From Bacillota bacterium (lineage in GTDB: Bacteria; Bacillota; Clostridia; Lachnospirales; Lachnospiraceae): a DNA stretch of 46,749 bases. The DNA is taken from positions 1-46,749 of the forward strand of contig JAEZJW010000097.1 in the NCBI GenBank assembly GCA_023415595.1. The letters run 5' to 3'. The position numbers were made by a program, and so were the translations under genes. This document shows positions 1-8,971 of the stretch, piece after piece. The notes beneath the pieces were generated by a model. That model was not told where the DNA came from and ran no database searches. It worked only from the letters and a program-made list of their open reading frames with translations. Position 1 is the stretch's first letter, and every line of letters starts with the position of its first letter.

Positions 1-124
1 AACCGTGTCAGGTCAGGAATGGAGCAGCACTAAGCGAAATCTCCTGTGTGCCGTAAGGAAGCCTGGGCCGAGTTAACTGTAAAGGTAACGCTTATGGTAA
101 GCATTCAAAGCAGAACGCACGGAA
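1..124 (+). ncRNA. ffs: Signal recognition particle RNA (large bacterial type), 3' part, cut by window start
   Basis: This is the RNA scaffold of the signal recognition particle, which binds Ffh and targets membrane proteins. The conserved domain IV is readable near the start: GTCAGG, a GGAA tetraloop, then AGCAGCAC. It is followed by the conserved downstream strand GCCTGGGCCGAGTTAACTG and GTAACGCTTATGGT, ending in GCAGAACGCACGG. The tetraloop is closed by A-T, C-G and T.G pairs instead of the usual C-G pairs, so pairing is kept. The 5' half with the Alu domain lies outside the window. Confidence 0.93.
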
Positions 125-141
125 TTATCATAAACCAATCA

Positions 142-168
142 GGAAATGCTCAAGGCATTTCCTTTTTT
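142..168 (+). terminator. Intrinsic terminator of ffs
   Basis: Stem GGAAATGC/GCATTTCC with a five-base loop, followed directly by six T. It lies about 20 bases after the SRP RNA 3' end. Confidence 0.85.
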
Positions 169-347
169 GCGCTTAAGCAAAGTGAAAAAATCCACAATTG
201 TCCAACAGTTTGACTCATTTTAGTGAAAAAACCCACATATTTGACAAAATCTCCTTTTTGTTTTATGAATTATGATATATAATAGAGATACATTGGATTT
301 ACAAGAAAGTACAAGTAAGACATAATAATGAATTGGAGCTGTATAAC

Positions 348-2681
348 ATGAAATGGAAGATTAACCCTAACGCAGTGAATCAATTCTCTAAAGGCACAGA
401 CATTTATACGGAGGGAGATGCGGTACAGAGCATTGCCCTCATTATTAAGGGGCGCATCCTGGTCCATAACAATGGAGCTAAATTTATCGTTAATTCCGGA
501 GTATTTCTGGGAGTGGGAGACCTGTATTCCGGAGTCTGCCAAAGCACCTGTACGGCGCTGGACGATTCCATTCTATATATCTTTTCCATCAGCAGGATAG
601 AAGAGCTGGATGCGATATTATCAATCAATAAAGATTATCATGGCTTGATGGTCGCTTCCCAAAGCCGTACGATTCTTGAACTGGACAAGATCTATCAGGG
701 GATGATGAAGAACGGACTTGTCCTGTACCAGTTCCTGAAGGACCAGTACCAAAGCTATATGGATACCGCAAAGCGGCTTGGATATACCATCGACAATACC
801 AAACGCTTCAACAGTATAACCATGCTGGACAGCGACCTGGAACTGGAACGGGACCGAATCAATTATTATAAGGAATGTGCAGCTCTCCCGGTTGATGTGG
901 TCAAAGCCTTCTACTCCTATGGGAATGCAATCACCTTCTATCAGGTGGAGGACCAGGCGGAAATTATTAATCAGCAGATCAGTGTCTTAAAGAATTTATG
1001 TGTTAAACTGACGGACATGACAGAATGCCTGATTGATGATAGCGATAGCTGCCTTTTCCAATTGGTTGCTACACTTGCCATTGAGATGGAAAATGCGATC
1101 GGTAACAGTAAATCAATAATGGACGTTATGGATCTGATCATTGAGAAGATTAATCTGATAGAAACCTTCTATGAGCAAATGCTGGGAAAAAAGCTTGTTG
1201 TTAACCGAAGAAGGATGCAGGAAGCGTATCACCTGCTGCTTACAGGTACCAAGGGGAAGGATATCAGCACGAAGTCCTATCTGAAATATACGGCTGAGGA
1301 TTCCGAGAGGGCAATCAGAGAGCTTAAGGATTCCTTTAGGACACTTCTCCTCTATTCGGAGATTGAAACGGACAAAGCCGAAGAGATGATGGAAACCATG
1401 AACAGCTTTGTCAACCTGAAGGACAGATTGTCAGGAGAGGACAGTGCCAGAGCAATCCGTAGGCAGCTGACGGAAAACCATTATCTGCTTTATAAGATAA
1501 TTTTTTTGAAAGCATATCGGGACAAGTCGGTACCGAGGCTGGTTAACATGTTTCTCCGCTACGGTTATGCCGATGAAAGACTGATGAATAAAGACCAGCT
1601 GCTGTCTCTCTACTTCCTGGAGGAGGAGAAACCCTCGAGTGCTGAGATACAGATATATAATATAAAGGAATGGCTTACACTTATCTACGAGGGTAAGAAG
1701 CAACCCTCCAAGAACGAGTTTGACTTAGATTATCAGGAGATGCTTGCATCCTTAAAGCGTCAGGGAAGATTCAGTGATAAGGAGCTTCAGGAGTGGTCGG
1801 TAAGTCCCGAAAGGAAGCTGGAATATGAGATTCAGAACATGTTCCGATATAATAACAAGCTTACAAATGGGCAGATCAGCACTTTTACTCCGGTGCTCCA
1901 GAAGGATATTCTGGTCAACTCTTTTGATAAAACTTATCTTCCTCCGTCAAGAATCCTTGAAGTAATGAAAGAGCTGATTCGTATTGATTATTCCATCTTC
2001 GACCGTGAAGTTCTCTATGTGGATAAAGATAAAAATACGACCAAGGAATACATCATTAAGAGAGTATATCCGGATATTATCATGATGCCCACAGTCGGGG
2101 GGCACGGAATCATGTGGCAGGAGATTACAGGGAAGAGAAGGGACAGCTCGGGGAGATTTTTATTACCGCTTTTCTGTGAAGCTAATCCGGCAGCTATCAT
2201 GGCGAAGCTCTACGGCAGATTCCGTTGGGAGATGTGCAGGAGCATAGAAGGAATGTCCTGGAATGATATCAAGCATAAATCCCTGACCTCGGAATATTCG
2301 GACTACCTGCAGTTCTACCGCAAGAATCGGGAACTTTCCGAGGAAAAGAAGGAGAAGTTGAAGCTTCAGATCCAAAGAGGCCGTAACAGTCGTGAAATTT
2401 TCGTAATTGATTATGAGCAATGGGTAAATAATGAAGCCATGGGGGCAATTAAGCTGAATAAGCCGGTCAGGGAAATGTTGGCCACTTATTGCCCGTTCGG
2501 GAAGGAAATCAGAGATCAGCTAATGCTGCAGCCACTGTTCGAAGAAGCCTTTTCCCGATATAACAGAGAAAAGCTTAAGAAGATCCGGGAGCTTGAGGGA
2601 AGATTCCGCCAGCTTCAGAAGGACCAGATTGAGATTACCGAGGAGCTGACCAATACATTGACTTATTACAGAGATTTATAA
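348..2681 (+). CDS. Large protein with N-terminal cyclic-nucleotide-binding-like domain; function unknown
   Basis: Predicted cytoplasmic protein of 777 residues. Roughly residues 10-95 fit a cNMP-binding/Crp-type beta barrel: IYTEGD, then IALIIKGRILV, then GVFLGVGDLYSG. No Crp-type helix-turn-helix follows. The remaining ~680 residues are mostly charged, helical-looking sequence with no motif I recognise, including a tryptophan- and arginine-rich stretch near residue 610 and a coiled-coil-like C-terminus. An upstream TTG (333) is in frame, but GGAG at 335-338 sits nine bases before ATG 348, so I use 348. It heads a same-strand series with an ABC ATPase and a TPR/AAA protein, though 237 bases separate it from the ATPase. 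A sensor or regulator role is inference only. Confidence 0.8.
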   Translation: MKWKINPNAVNQFSKGTDIYTEGDAVQSIALIIKGRILVHNNGAKFIVNSGVFLGVGDLYSGVCQSTCTALDDSILYIFSISRIEELDAILSINKDYHGLMVASQSRTILELDKIYQGMMKNGLVLYQFLKDQYQSYMDTAKRLGYTIDNTKRFNSITMLDSDLELERDRINYYKECAALPVDVVKAFYSYGNAITFYQVEDQAEIINQQISVLKNLCVKLTDMTECLIDDSDSCLFQLVATLAIEMENAIGNSKSIMDVMDLIIEKINLIETFYEQMLGKKLVVNRRRMQEAYHLLLTGTKGKDISTKSYLKYTAEDSERAIRELKDSFRTLLLYSEIETDKAEEMMETMNSFVNLKDRLSGEDSARAIRRQLTENHYLLYKIIFLKAYRDKSVPRLVNMFLRYGYADERLMNKDQLLSLYFLEEEKPSSAEIQIYNIKEWLTLIYEGKKQPSKNEFDLDYQEMLASLKRQGRFSDKELQEWSVSPERKLEYEIQNMFRYNNKLTNGQISTFTPVLQKDILVNSFDKTYLPPSRILEVMKELIRIDYSIFDREVLYVDKDKNTTKEYIIKRVYPDIIMMPTVGGHGIMWQEITGKRRDSSGRFLLPLFCEANPAAIMAKLYGRFRWEMCRSIEGMSWNDIKHKSLTSEYSDYLQFYRKNRELSEEKKEKLKLQIQRGRNSREIFVIDYEQWVNNEAMGAIKLNKPVREMLATYCPFGKEIRDQLMLQPLFEEAFSRYNREKLKKIRELEGRFRQLQKDQIEITEELTNTLTYYRDL

Positions 2682-2918
2682 TTTCATAGCATTCATAAAG
2701 GAAGGCATAATAAATCGTAGGATGCTTAAACTTCTATTAGACCTGAGAGACAGCTCGAAGATGATGCAGCTCATTACTAACCATGGGCTATGCTTAAATC
2801 AAGAGATGTCTCTCAGCCTGTGCCTGCTTTTGAGCAGTTATTTACTCTTGTATTCACAGGGGACAGATGTTAGTATAGTGTTAGAAAAGGACCGCTTAAA
2901 TTATATGGGGGCGTGGCA

Positions 2919-3638
2919 ATGCTTGAATTGATGAATGTGAAAAAATATTATAAGGATAATAAAGCAGTGGACGGAGTATCCTTTCGTGTAGAAGCAGGGG
3001 AAGTACTTGGGCTGATCGGTGCGAACGGTGCCGGTAAGTCTACAACGATTTCAATGATTGCCACATTGAATAAACCGGATAGCGGTAATATTTATTATGA
3101 AGGACAGGATATTGTAAAATGTCCCTGGGTCATGAGAAGCTGCCTGGGTTATGTACCTCAGGAAATCGCACTCTATCCTTCTTTAAGCGGTAAGGATAAT
3201 CTAAAATTCTGGGGAAGAGCAAATCATGTCAGGGGAAGGCGTCTCAGAAACCGGGTGGGTGAGGTGTCCGAGACCATACAGATCACAGGTAAGGTCCTGA
3301 GAAGAAGAGTAAGCAGTTATTCCGGCGGAATGAAGAGGCGTCTTAATATCGGAGCAGCCCTGCTGCATGAGCCGAAACTGATCATCATGGATGAACCTAC
3401 CGTCGGACTTGATGTGGAGTCCAGAAATCAGATATTAGAGGCGGTACTGCGGTTAAAAAACCAGGGTGTCAGCATCATCTATGCCGGGCATTACATGGAG
3501 GAGATGGAAAAAATCTGTGATAAGATCTGCGTGATTGACAGGGGAAGATGTGTACTTTTCGGTGATATGAAAGAACTTCTGGGGGAAAGCAAAAGTCTTG
3601 AGCAGCTCTATCTCGAGGTGACAGGTAACTGTAATTAA
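2919..3638 (+). CDS. ABC transporter ATP-binding protein (NatA/CcmA-like), no permease nearby
   Basis: ATPase subunit of 239 residues, expected to power a membrane partner on the cytoplasmic face. Visible motifs: Walker A GANGAGKST (34-42), Q-loop Q81, signature YSGGM (134-138), Walker B LIIMDEP with D158/E159, and switch histidine H191. The layout fits the NatA/CcmA drug- or sodium-export subfamily. A GTG at 2913 is in frame, but the G-run at 2907-2911 is well spaced only for ATG 2919. No permease gene is adjacent, so its partner must be encoded elsewhere or this is an orphan. It is 39 bases upstream of the TPR/AAA gene and probably co-transcribed with it. Confidence 0.9.
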   Translation: MLELMNVKKYYKDNKAVDGVSFRVEAGEVLGLIGANGAGKSTTISMIATLNKPDSGNIYYEGQDIVKCPWVMRSCLGYVPQEIALYPSLSGKDNLKFWGRANHVRGRRLRNRVGEVSETIQITGKVLRRRVSSYSGGMKRRLNIGAALLHEPKLIIMDEPTVGLDVESRNQILEAVLRLKNQGVSIIYAGHYMEEMEKICDKICVIDRGRCVLFGDMKELLGESKSLEQLYLEVTGNCN

Positions 3639-3677
3639 GGGACAGGGCGAAGGTTAATATACAGAGGAGGTAATGCC

Positions 3678-5447
3678 ATGGGCAGCTATGAAATTATCGT
3701 AAAGACAGAAGAGATAAAGAGAAAGGTGCGGGAGGAAGATTATGCTTCTGCGCTTAGAATTCTGGAAACGATAGATAGTAAGAAGGTTAAGAATCCTTCC
3801 GTGCTTGGTTTGATGGCAGAGGTCTATGCCCAGAATGGCCGATATGAGGAAGCGCAGCAGCTGCTGTTGCGTATATACTATAAAACAAAAACAAGAAAAA
3901 TATTGAATCAGCTTATTTGGCTTTCCATCCAATTAAACAATACAGAAGATGCGGAAAGCTTTCTGAGGGAATATGAGAAACTGGCTCCGAAGGATTATAA
4001 TAACTATGTCTTTCGCTATCAGATCGATAAGCTGAAGGGAGAATCCTTTGAAGTATTAATTCAGACACTGGAGAGTTTGAAGGAAACCGAGTATATCGAG
4101 CAATGGGCTTATGAATTGGCAAAGCTGTATTATAAAGCCGGTATGGAAGAGAAGTGTATACGGGAATGCTCCGACATCATTCTGTGGTTTGGAGAAGGAA
4201 GCTATGTTGAGAAGGCTCGTGTACTGAAAGCATACTATTCCGGCGAAGCGGATAAGGATATGATTATCGAGGAGCTTAAGAAGAGGGCCAAACAGGAGTA
4301 TACTAAGCCTGCTGAGGAGAATTCCATTGGATTTGAGGAGGAAGCAGCCACTTTGGAAGCCGAACAGGAAGAAGAGTTCCGGGTTCAATTTCCTGAAGAA
4401 GAAAGCGATGATTTTGAGGATCAGATGAAAAAGGGCGTGGAAGATATTCTGACTGAGGATTCTATGGAGAATGAAGAGATATCAGATCGTCCGGATGGAG
4501 AGTATGAGGTAAATTACCAATATACCGGAGAGAAAATGCAGGCCGAGGATAACGAACAGGACCTTTATGGGTTACAGGAGCTGTCGGCCACAGCCGTATC
4601 GGAGCGGGAGTTAGCGGAACAGGAGGTGGAGGACGAGCTTTACCGGTTATTAGAAGAGGATGAGGATGAGGACAGTGCCAGATTGAACGGTATTCAGGCG
4701 GAAACCGGAATAGATGTTTATGATATCTTCGGTAACTTCCTTCACGTGAAGGCGGTCAGAAAGCAACTGGTGAAAAGCCTGGACATGATCTTAGATAAGC
4801 ATACGAAGAGTGTGCAGATGATTATCACCGGAACCCCCGGCTCGGGTAAAACAGCTTTGGCAAAATCCATAGCCAGATTTCTTCATATGACAGGAAGGTT
4901 AAGGACCTCAAAAATTGCGAAGGTTTCAGCCGAGAATCTGAATGTAACAGATATTATGGCAAAGAAGGATTCTCTACGGGACTGCTGCCTGGTGATTGAG
5001 AATGCCAGCGAACTGAAACGCCCGACAATCGACAAGCTGCTGGAGCTGATCCGGTTGCTGCACGGTGAGATTGGAGTTATCTTCGAGGAAAACAAAAAGA
5101 ATATGAATAAGTTATTCCGTGAATGTCCAAAGCTGATGGATATGTTCAAGAACAGAATCCACCTTCCTCAGTATAACGAGGAGGAGCTACTGGGCTTCGC
5201 CTATTCTTACCTGAGAAATAAGGAGTACAGTCTTCAGAAAGGGGCTCAGGCCACTTTAACGAATGCTGTTAAACGTATTCTTAAGAAGGAGGCACCGGAA
5301 CAGCAGCTGGATGCTATCGAGAAGCTGGTACAGGCTGCGATGGACTCGGCGGATATCAGAATGGGAAAGCAGTTATCCACACTGGCAGCCCAGGGAAGAA
5401 TTGGCGAGTTAGGACGCTTAACACTTCTGCCTGAGGATTTTACTTAA
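3678..5447 (+). CDS. TPR-repeat protein with C-terminal CbbX/SpoVK-like AAA domain (degenerate Walker B)
   Basis: Protein of 589 residues in three parts. Residues 1-~205 are TPR-like helical repeats (for example ILETIDSKKV and MAEVYAQNGRYEEAQQ). Residues ~210-345 form a very acidic linker. The C-terminus is an AAA-type ATPase with Walker A GTPGSGKTA starting near residue 385. Order and spacing resemble CbbX/SpoVK proteins, including an HLPQYNEEELLGFAYSYL segment like their small lid subdomain. The Walker B position reads CLVIENASEL, with E-N where D-E is expected, and no clear SRF arginine-finger motif is seen, so hydrolysis may be weak or lost. Start is ATG 3678 with GGAGG nine bases upstream. 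Role unknown; nucleotide-dependent scaffold is my inference. Confidence 0.82.
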   Translation: MGSYEIIVKTEEIKRKVREEDYASALRILETIDSKKVKNPSVLGLMAEVYAQNGRYEEAQQLLLRIYYKTKTRKILNQLIWLSIQLNNTEDAESFLREYEKLAPKDYNNYVFRYQIDKLKGESFEVLIQTLESLKETEYIEQWAYELAKLYYKAGMEEKCIRECSDIILWFGEGSYVEKARVLKAYYSGEADKDMIIEELKKRAKQEYTKPAEENSIGFEEEAATLEAEQEEEFRVQFPEEESDDFEDQMKKGVEDILTEDSMENEEISDRPDGEYEVNYQYTGEKMQAEDNEQDLYGLQELSATAVSERELAEQEVEDELYRLLEEDEDEDSARLNGIQAETGIDVYDIFGNFLHVKAVRKQLVKSLDMILDKHTKSVQMIITGTPGSGKTALAKSIARFLHMTGRLRTSKIAKVSAENLNVTDIMAKKDSLRDCCLVIENASELKRPTIDKLLELIRLLHGEIGVIFEENKKNMNKLFRECPKLMDMFKNRIHLPQYNEEELLGFAYSYLRNKEYSLQKGAQATLTNAVKRILKKEAPEQQLDAIEKLVQAAMDSADIRMGKQLSTLAAQGRIGELGRLTLLPEDFT

Positions 5448-5460
5448 AGCCAGGTAAGCC

Positions 5461-5802
5461 TTATACCTTAAACTGGATTGTAATCTCCGAAGGAAGCTTC
5501 TGTCCCTTCTTTGACATCACGTTATTTGTTACATGCAGCAGATAGGATTCATTCTTGGTATAGGGCTCCAAGGGTTCGATCTCTATATAATTGCTCACTG
5601 AGTCATAACGGATGTTGGTTTTTAGTGGTACCTGGTTAAGGGAGGTTACATATAGGTTTTTATTATTAACAGTTGCTGGGTTTAAAGGCGCAGTAAACTT
5701 AATACGCCATACAAAACTGCCTGTCTTAAAACGCAGATTCTGCTTTACGCGTCCTTGTGTCGCACCGGTTACATTTTCGATTGTAATGAATCTAGATACC
5801 AT
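5461..5802 (-). CDS. Small Ig-like (SbsA/Big_5-type) domain protein
   Basis: 113-residue protein that appears to be a single beta-sandwich: FVWRIKFTAPLNPATVNNKN and VSNYIEIEPLEPYTKNESY match the pattern of bacterial Ig-like SbsA/Big_5 domains, which usually occur as repeats in cell-wall proteins. Here the domain stands alone and has no signal peptide or membrane segment, so its location is unclear. ATG 5802 has GGAG eight bases upstream. It is convergent with the TPR/AAA gene, only 13 bases apart, and no terminator hairpin is evident between them. Confidence 0.75.
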   Translation of the reverse strand: MVSRFITIENVTGATQGRVKQNLRFKTGSFVWRIKFTAPLNPATVNNKNLYVTSLNQVPLKTNIRYDSVSNYIEIEPLEPYTKNESYLLHVTNNVMSKKGQKLPSEITIQFKV

Positions 5803-6218
5803 AGGATCATCTCCAATTTATTTAAGATCAGGGTTGACAGATTTCATAACGTACAGTATATATAGTATATTATATATCGTACATATAGATCATGAAAATA
5901 AGAGCTCTTTATTATTTTCTGCTTACACTTATAATATTTTGTGAATATAAGGCATGTTCACTTTTATTATAGCATATTTACATAAAACATCAATATTTTA
6001 TAGGGCAAGCTATATTTTGCCATAATTTTTTTTGCTTTTCCATGGCAAACCACAGCTGAATTCCCTTGTTTTCATGCTTTGTAATCTGAATATAAAATTC
6101 ACTATTACTTAAAATATTATCATACGGAACTAAGAAAAGCACAAAGAAAAGCACCTAGAGTCTGGTAATATATGCAGAATATGATCAAATAAGGAAATCC
6201 AGTTTTGGTAAAAAACAA
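5803..6218. other. AT-rich gene-free stretch with a possible short transcription unit
   Basis: No credible ORF. On the + strand TTGACA (5834-5839), 17 bases, then TATATA (5857-5862) could be a promoter. A weak hairpin GGCAA/TTGCC (6004-6021) followed by ATAA and eight T could end a ~160-base RNA. The sequence is so AT-rich that chance matches are likely. Confidence 0.3.
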
Positions 6219-6254
6219 TTTACAAAAAACCACTTTGTGGTATAATCAAAGTGG
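6219..6254 (+). promoter_or_regulatory. murA promoter with inverted repeat bracketing the -10 box
   Basis: TTTACA (6219-6224), 16 bases, TATAAT (6241-6246). A perfect 8-base inverted repeat, CCACTTTG (6230-6237) and CAAAGTGG (6247-6254), flanks the -10 box. Because transcription would begin near 6253, the repeat is better read as a DNA operator than an RNA hairpin. Confidence 0.55.
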
Positions 6255-6336
6255 CGGATAAAATTTTAACAAATTCTCTACTCTTTTTATATGCAAATTT
6301 AACAAACTAATATTCGATAAAACTATGAGGTGTGCA

Positions 6337-7638
6337 ATGGAGCAATATATAATCAAAGGTGGGAAACCGCTGGTAGGAGAAGTAGTAATCAGCGGCTATA
6401 AAAATGCGGCGCTTGGAATCATTGCAGCAGCGATTATGACGGATGAGACAGTAAAGATCGAAAACGTGCCGGATGTGACAGACATTGACGTATTGCTGCA
6501 GGCGATTGAAGATATCGGTGGTAAGGTTGACCGGATCAATAAGCATACGGTAAAAATTAATGCATCTAAGATTAATTCTGTCATCGTAGATTTTGATTAT
6601 GTAAGAAAGATACGCGGTTCCTACTATCTTGTAGGAGCATTACTTGGTAAATATAAAAAAGCACAGGTAGCTCTTCCGGGGGGCTGCAATATCGGCAGCA
6701 GACCCATTGACCGGCATATCAAAGGCTTTGAAGCATTGGGAGCAGACGTTAGGATTGAGCATGGTCTTATTTGTGCAAAAGCGGATAAGCTGGTCGGTGC
6801 ACACATTTACTTTGATGATACCAGTGTAGGAGCAACCATAAATGTCATGATGGCTGCCTGTATGGCAGATGGTCAGACAACGCTGGAGAATGCAGCGAAA
6901 GAACCTCATGTAGTTGATGTTGCTAACTTTTTGAATAGTATGGGTGCAAATATAAAAGGTGCAGGTACAGATGTAATTCGAATCAAGGGTGTGGAGAAGC
7001 TTCACGGCAGTGAATACTCTATCATACCTGACCAGATTGAAGCAGGTACCTTTATGTTTGCGGCAGCAGCTTCTAAAGGAAACATCCTTATTAAGAATGT
7101 AATACCGAAGCATTTGGAGGCATTTACTGCCAAGCTGCTGGAAATCGGTGTACAGGTAGAAGAATTTGATGATGCTATCAGGGTTAAGGCTGAAGGCAAG
7201 CTGACAAGTACACATATGAAGACTCTGGCTTATCCCGGGTTCCTTACGGATATGCAGCCTCAAATGACAACCTTATTAGCGGTGTCAGCAGGGACCAGTA
7301 TCGTAACTGAGAGTATTTTTGAGAATCGCTTTAAATACGTGGATGAATTGACCAAGATGGGAGCAAGCATTAAGGTCGTTGAGAGCAATACGGCAATCAT
7401 TACCGGAGTGGATCGTCTGACCGGTGCTATTGTCAGTTCTCCGGATCTTCGCGGCGGTGCCGCGCTCGTTATGGCAGGTCTGATGGCGGAAGGCTTTACG
7501 ATTGTAGAGAATGTGGAATATATCGAACGTGGTTATGAGAATTTCGAAATGAAGATGCAGAAGCTTGGTGCGGACCTTGCAAAGATAGATTCGTCCGATA
7601 CGAAGGCAATCCGTAAATTTAAACTAAAAGTAAGCTAA
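6337..7638 (+). CDS. murA: UDP-N-acetylglucosamine 1-carboxyvinyltransferase
   Basis: Catalyses the first committed step of peptidoglycan synthesis, moving enolpyruvate from PEP to UDP-GlcNAc in the cytoplasm. The 433-residue length is typical. The substrate-binding GYKNAAL (K-N pair) lies near the N-terminus and the catalytic cysteine is in LPGGCNIGSRP (Cys117), the residue fosfomycin alkylates, so the enzyme should be fosfomycin-sensitive in principle. The C-terminal DLRGGAALVMAGL segment is also conserved. ATG 6325 is in frame, but GAGG at 6327-6330 is spaced for ATG 6337, and MEQYIIKGG matches the usual family start. Clostridia often carry two MurA paralogues; GYKNAALGII instead of the more usual GAKNAALPI hints at which one, but I cannot assign murA1 or murA2. 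Confidence 0.95.
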   Translation: MEQYIIKGGKPLVGEVVISGYKNAALGIIAAAIMTDETVKIENVPDVTDIDVLLQAIEDIGGKVDRINKHTVKINASKINSVIVDFDYVRKIRGSYYLVGALLGKYKKAQVALPGGCNIGSRPIDRHIKGFEALGADVRIEHGLICAKADKLVGAHIYFDDTSVGATINVMMAACMADGQTTLENAAKEPHVVDVANFLNSMGANIKGAGTDVIRIKGVEKLHGSEYSIIPDQIEAGTFMFAAAASKGNILIKNVIPKHLEAFTAKLLEIGVQVEEFDDAIRVKAEGKLTSTHMKTLAYPGFLTDMQPQMTTLLAVSAGTSIVTESIFENRFKYVDELTKMGASIKVVESNTAIITGVDRLTGAIVSSPDLRGGAALVMAGLMAEGFTIVENVEYIERGYENFEMKMQKLGADLAKIDSSDTKAIRKFKLKVS

Positions 7639-7661
7639 ATCAATAAAAAGCAGATAAAAAT

Positions 7662-7692
7662 ATCCCCGAGGTTTAAACTTCGGGGATTTATT
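7662..7692. terminator. Bidirectional terminator between murA and the HD-GYP gene
   Basis: ATCCCCGAGG/CTTCGGGGAT stem with loop TTTAAA. T-rich tracts follow on both strands, serving the two convergent genes. Confidence 0.85.
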
Positions 7693-7693
7693 A

Positions 7694-8776
7694 TTAAAGT
7701 AAAGCCTCAACCGATAAATTCCGGGACCGGGTCAGGTCGATATACTCTGTTCCGACTCTGACGACAGGGCGGGAAAGCTCGGATTTATTGATCATGATAA
7801 TCTCGCCCTCCTGCTGATTGCTCAGCCGCACATTATTATTGATATAGGTCTGGACGATACCTTCTAAGAAGGTCATGATATATTTTGGATCGTATTTGGT
7901 AAGACCTTCAGTTTCAAAGATGTTTACTACTTCGAACGGACATAACGGACCGCGGTAAACACGGGCACAGGTCATAGCATCATATACATCTGCGATGGCT
8001 ACCAGCTTTGCGAACGGATCGATTTGGTCTCCGACAAACCCATAGGGATAACCGCTACCGTCACATCTTTCATGATGAAGCAGGGCGGATAGCTTAATAC
8101 GTTTGTCTATGTTTTTATCTTTTAGAATATTATAACCGCGCAGGGTATGAGTCTTGATCGTTGAGAACTCCTCGTCCGTGAGTCTTGCCGGTTTCAGAAT
8201 GATGTTAGAGGGGATTAACAGCTTTCCTATGTCGTGAAGGAGTCCGCAGAGAGTGATTACCTCCAGATCCTCCGGAGATAAATGCAGCCATTTTCCGATA
8301 ATATTACAGATTAGGGATACATTCAGGCTGTGTAGATAGGTGGTGTCATCATAGTGCCTGATACAATGCAGCATATTAAACAGTTCAATATTAGAACTGC
8401 TTTGAAATAATATTTTGCTTACGTCTGATAATAAATGGTCCACATCAATCTCGGCCTGATTGGATACGATATTATCAAAGGTATATTTATATTCATTTAC
8501 AGTGTTCTGGTATGCTTTGTGGAATCTATGAAAGGCTTCGCTTTTCCGGATTTCTCCGTAAAAAGTGGTTTCAATATACTTGGTCTCCGCATCCATTAAT
8601 TCGGAATCGGACAGGACAAGGATATCTGTGATAGAATAGAACTCTAAACGAGTAATAATTTTGTCGGTTAAAACCGTATCTTTCGCAATCACCATCAGGT
8701 GATCCTTAGTATAGATGTCATCTGCGGCGATCATTCCGGGAATTGCCTGCGAAGTTAATAATTTCACGACTCTCAT
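7694..8776 (-). CDS. HD-GYP domain protein (probable c-di-GMP phosphodiesterase), paralogue 1
   Basis: Predicted to degrade the second messenger c-di-GMP. From ATG 8776 the protein has 360 residues and aligns end to end with the 359-residue paralogue at 33053-34132. The metal-binding HD is in LLHDIGK (H181/D182), followed by HHERCDGSGYP, the HHE and GYP signatures. An N-terminal ~130-residue region shared by both paralogues (MRVVKLL, then ITRLEFYSI) is of unknown function. In-frame ATGs at 8839 and 8821 could extend it. The strong AAAGGAG at 8812-8818 is 35 bases from ATG 8776, with a hairpin between, so the start is uncertain; homology favours 8776. Confidence 0.88.
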   Translation of the reverse strand: MRVVKLLTSQAIPGMIAADDIYTKDHLMVIAKDTVLTDKIITRLEFYSITDILVLSDSELMDAETKYIETTFYGEIRKSEAFHRFHKAYQNTVNEYKYTFDNIVSNQAEIDVDHLLSDVSKILFQSSSNIELFNMLHCIRHYDDTTYLHSLNVSLICNIIGKWLHLSPEDLEVITLCGLLHDIGKLLIPSNIILKPARLTDEEFSTIKTHTLRGYNILKDKNIDKRIKLSALLHHERCDGSGYPYGFVGDQIDPFAKLVAIADVYDAMTCARVYRGPLCPFEVVNIFETEGLTKYDPKYIMTFLEGIVQTYINNNVRLSNQQEGEIIMINKSELSRPVVRVGTEYIDLTRSRNLSVEALL

Positions 8777-8869
8777 ATCAAAGTCAGCCCCAATTTTTAT
8801 TCTTGGGGGCACTCCTTTCATACAGAACTCATCATGCAAGAACTTTATGCAGGTCTAGGAAGTAATTAC

Positions 8870-8898
8870 AGTATAAGAAAAATTTGTATAAATGTCAA
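8870..8898 (-). promoter_or_regulatory. Promoter of HD-GYP gene
   Basis: Read on the minus strand: TTGACA (8898-8893), 17 bases, TATACT (8875-8870). Near-consensus vegetative promoter placing the start of RNA near 8863. Confidence 0.75.
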
Positions 8899-8971
8899 TC
8901 TTTATGTAGAAAATTGACGTAATTTAATACACAATAAAAATTTTTTTTATAAGTCACCTGTAATTTTTCCC

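Noticed and set aside
2722..2931. 69-codon + strand ORF upstream of and overlapping the orphan ABC ATPase start
   Set aside because: No proper ribosome-binding site, low-complexity leucine-rich product without family resemblance, and overlap with the well-supported ATPase start.
5612..5944. 110-codon + strand ORF opposite the Ig-like gene
   Set aside because: The minus-strand protein has a good ribosome-binding site and recognisable fold; the + frame has neither.
6640..7263. 207-codon minus-strand ORF inside murA
   Set aside because: Antisense shadow of a confidently identified gene.
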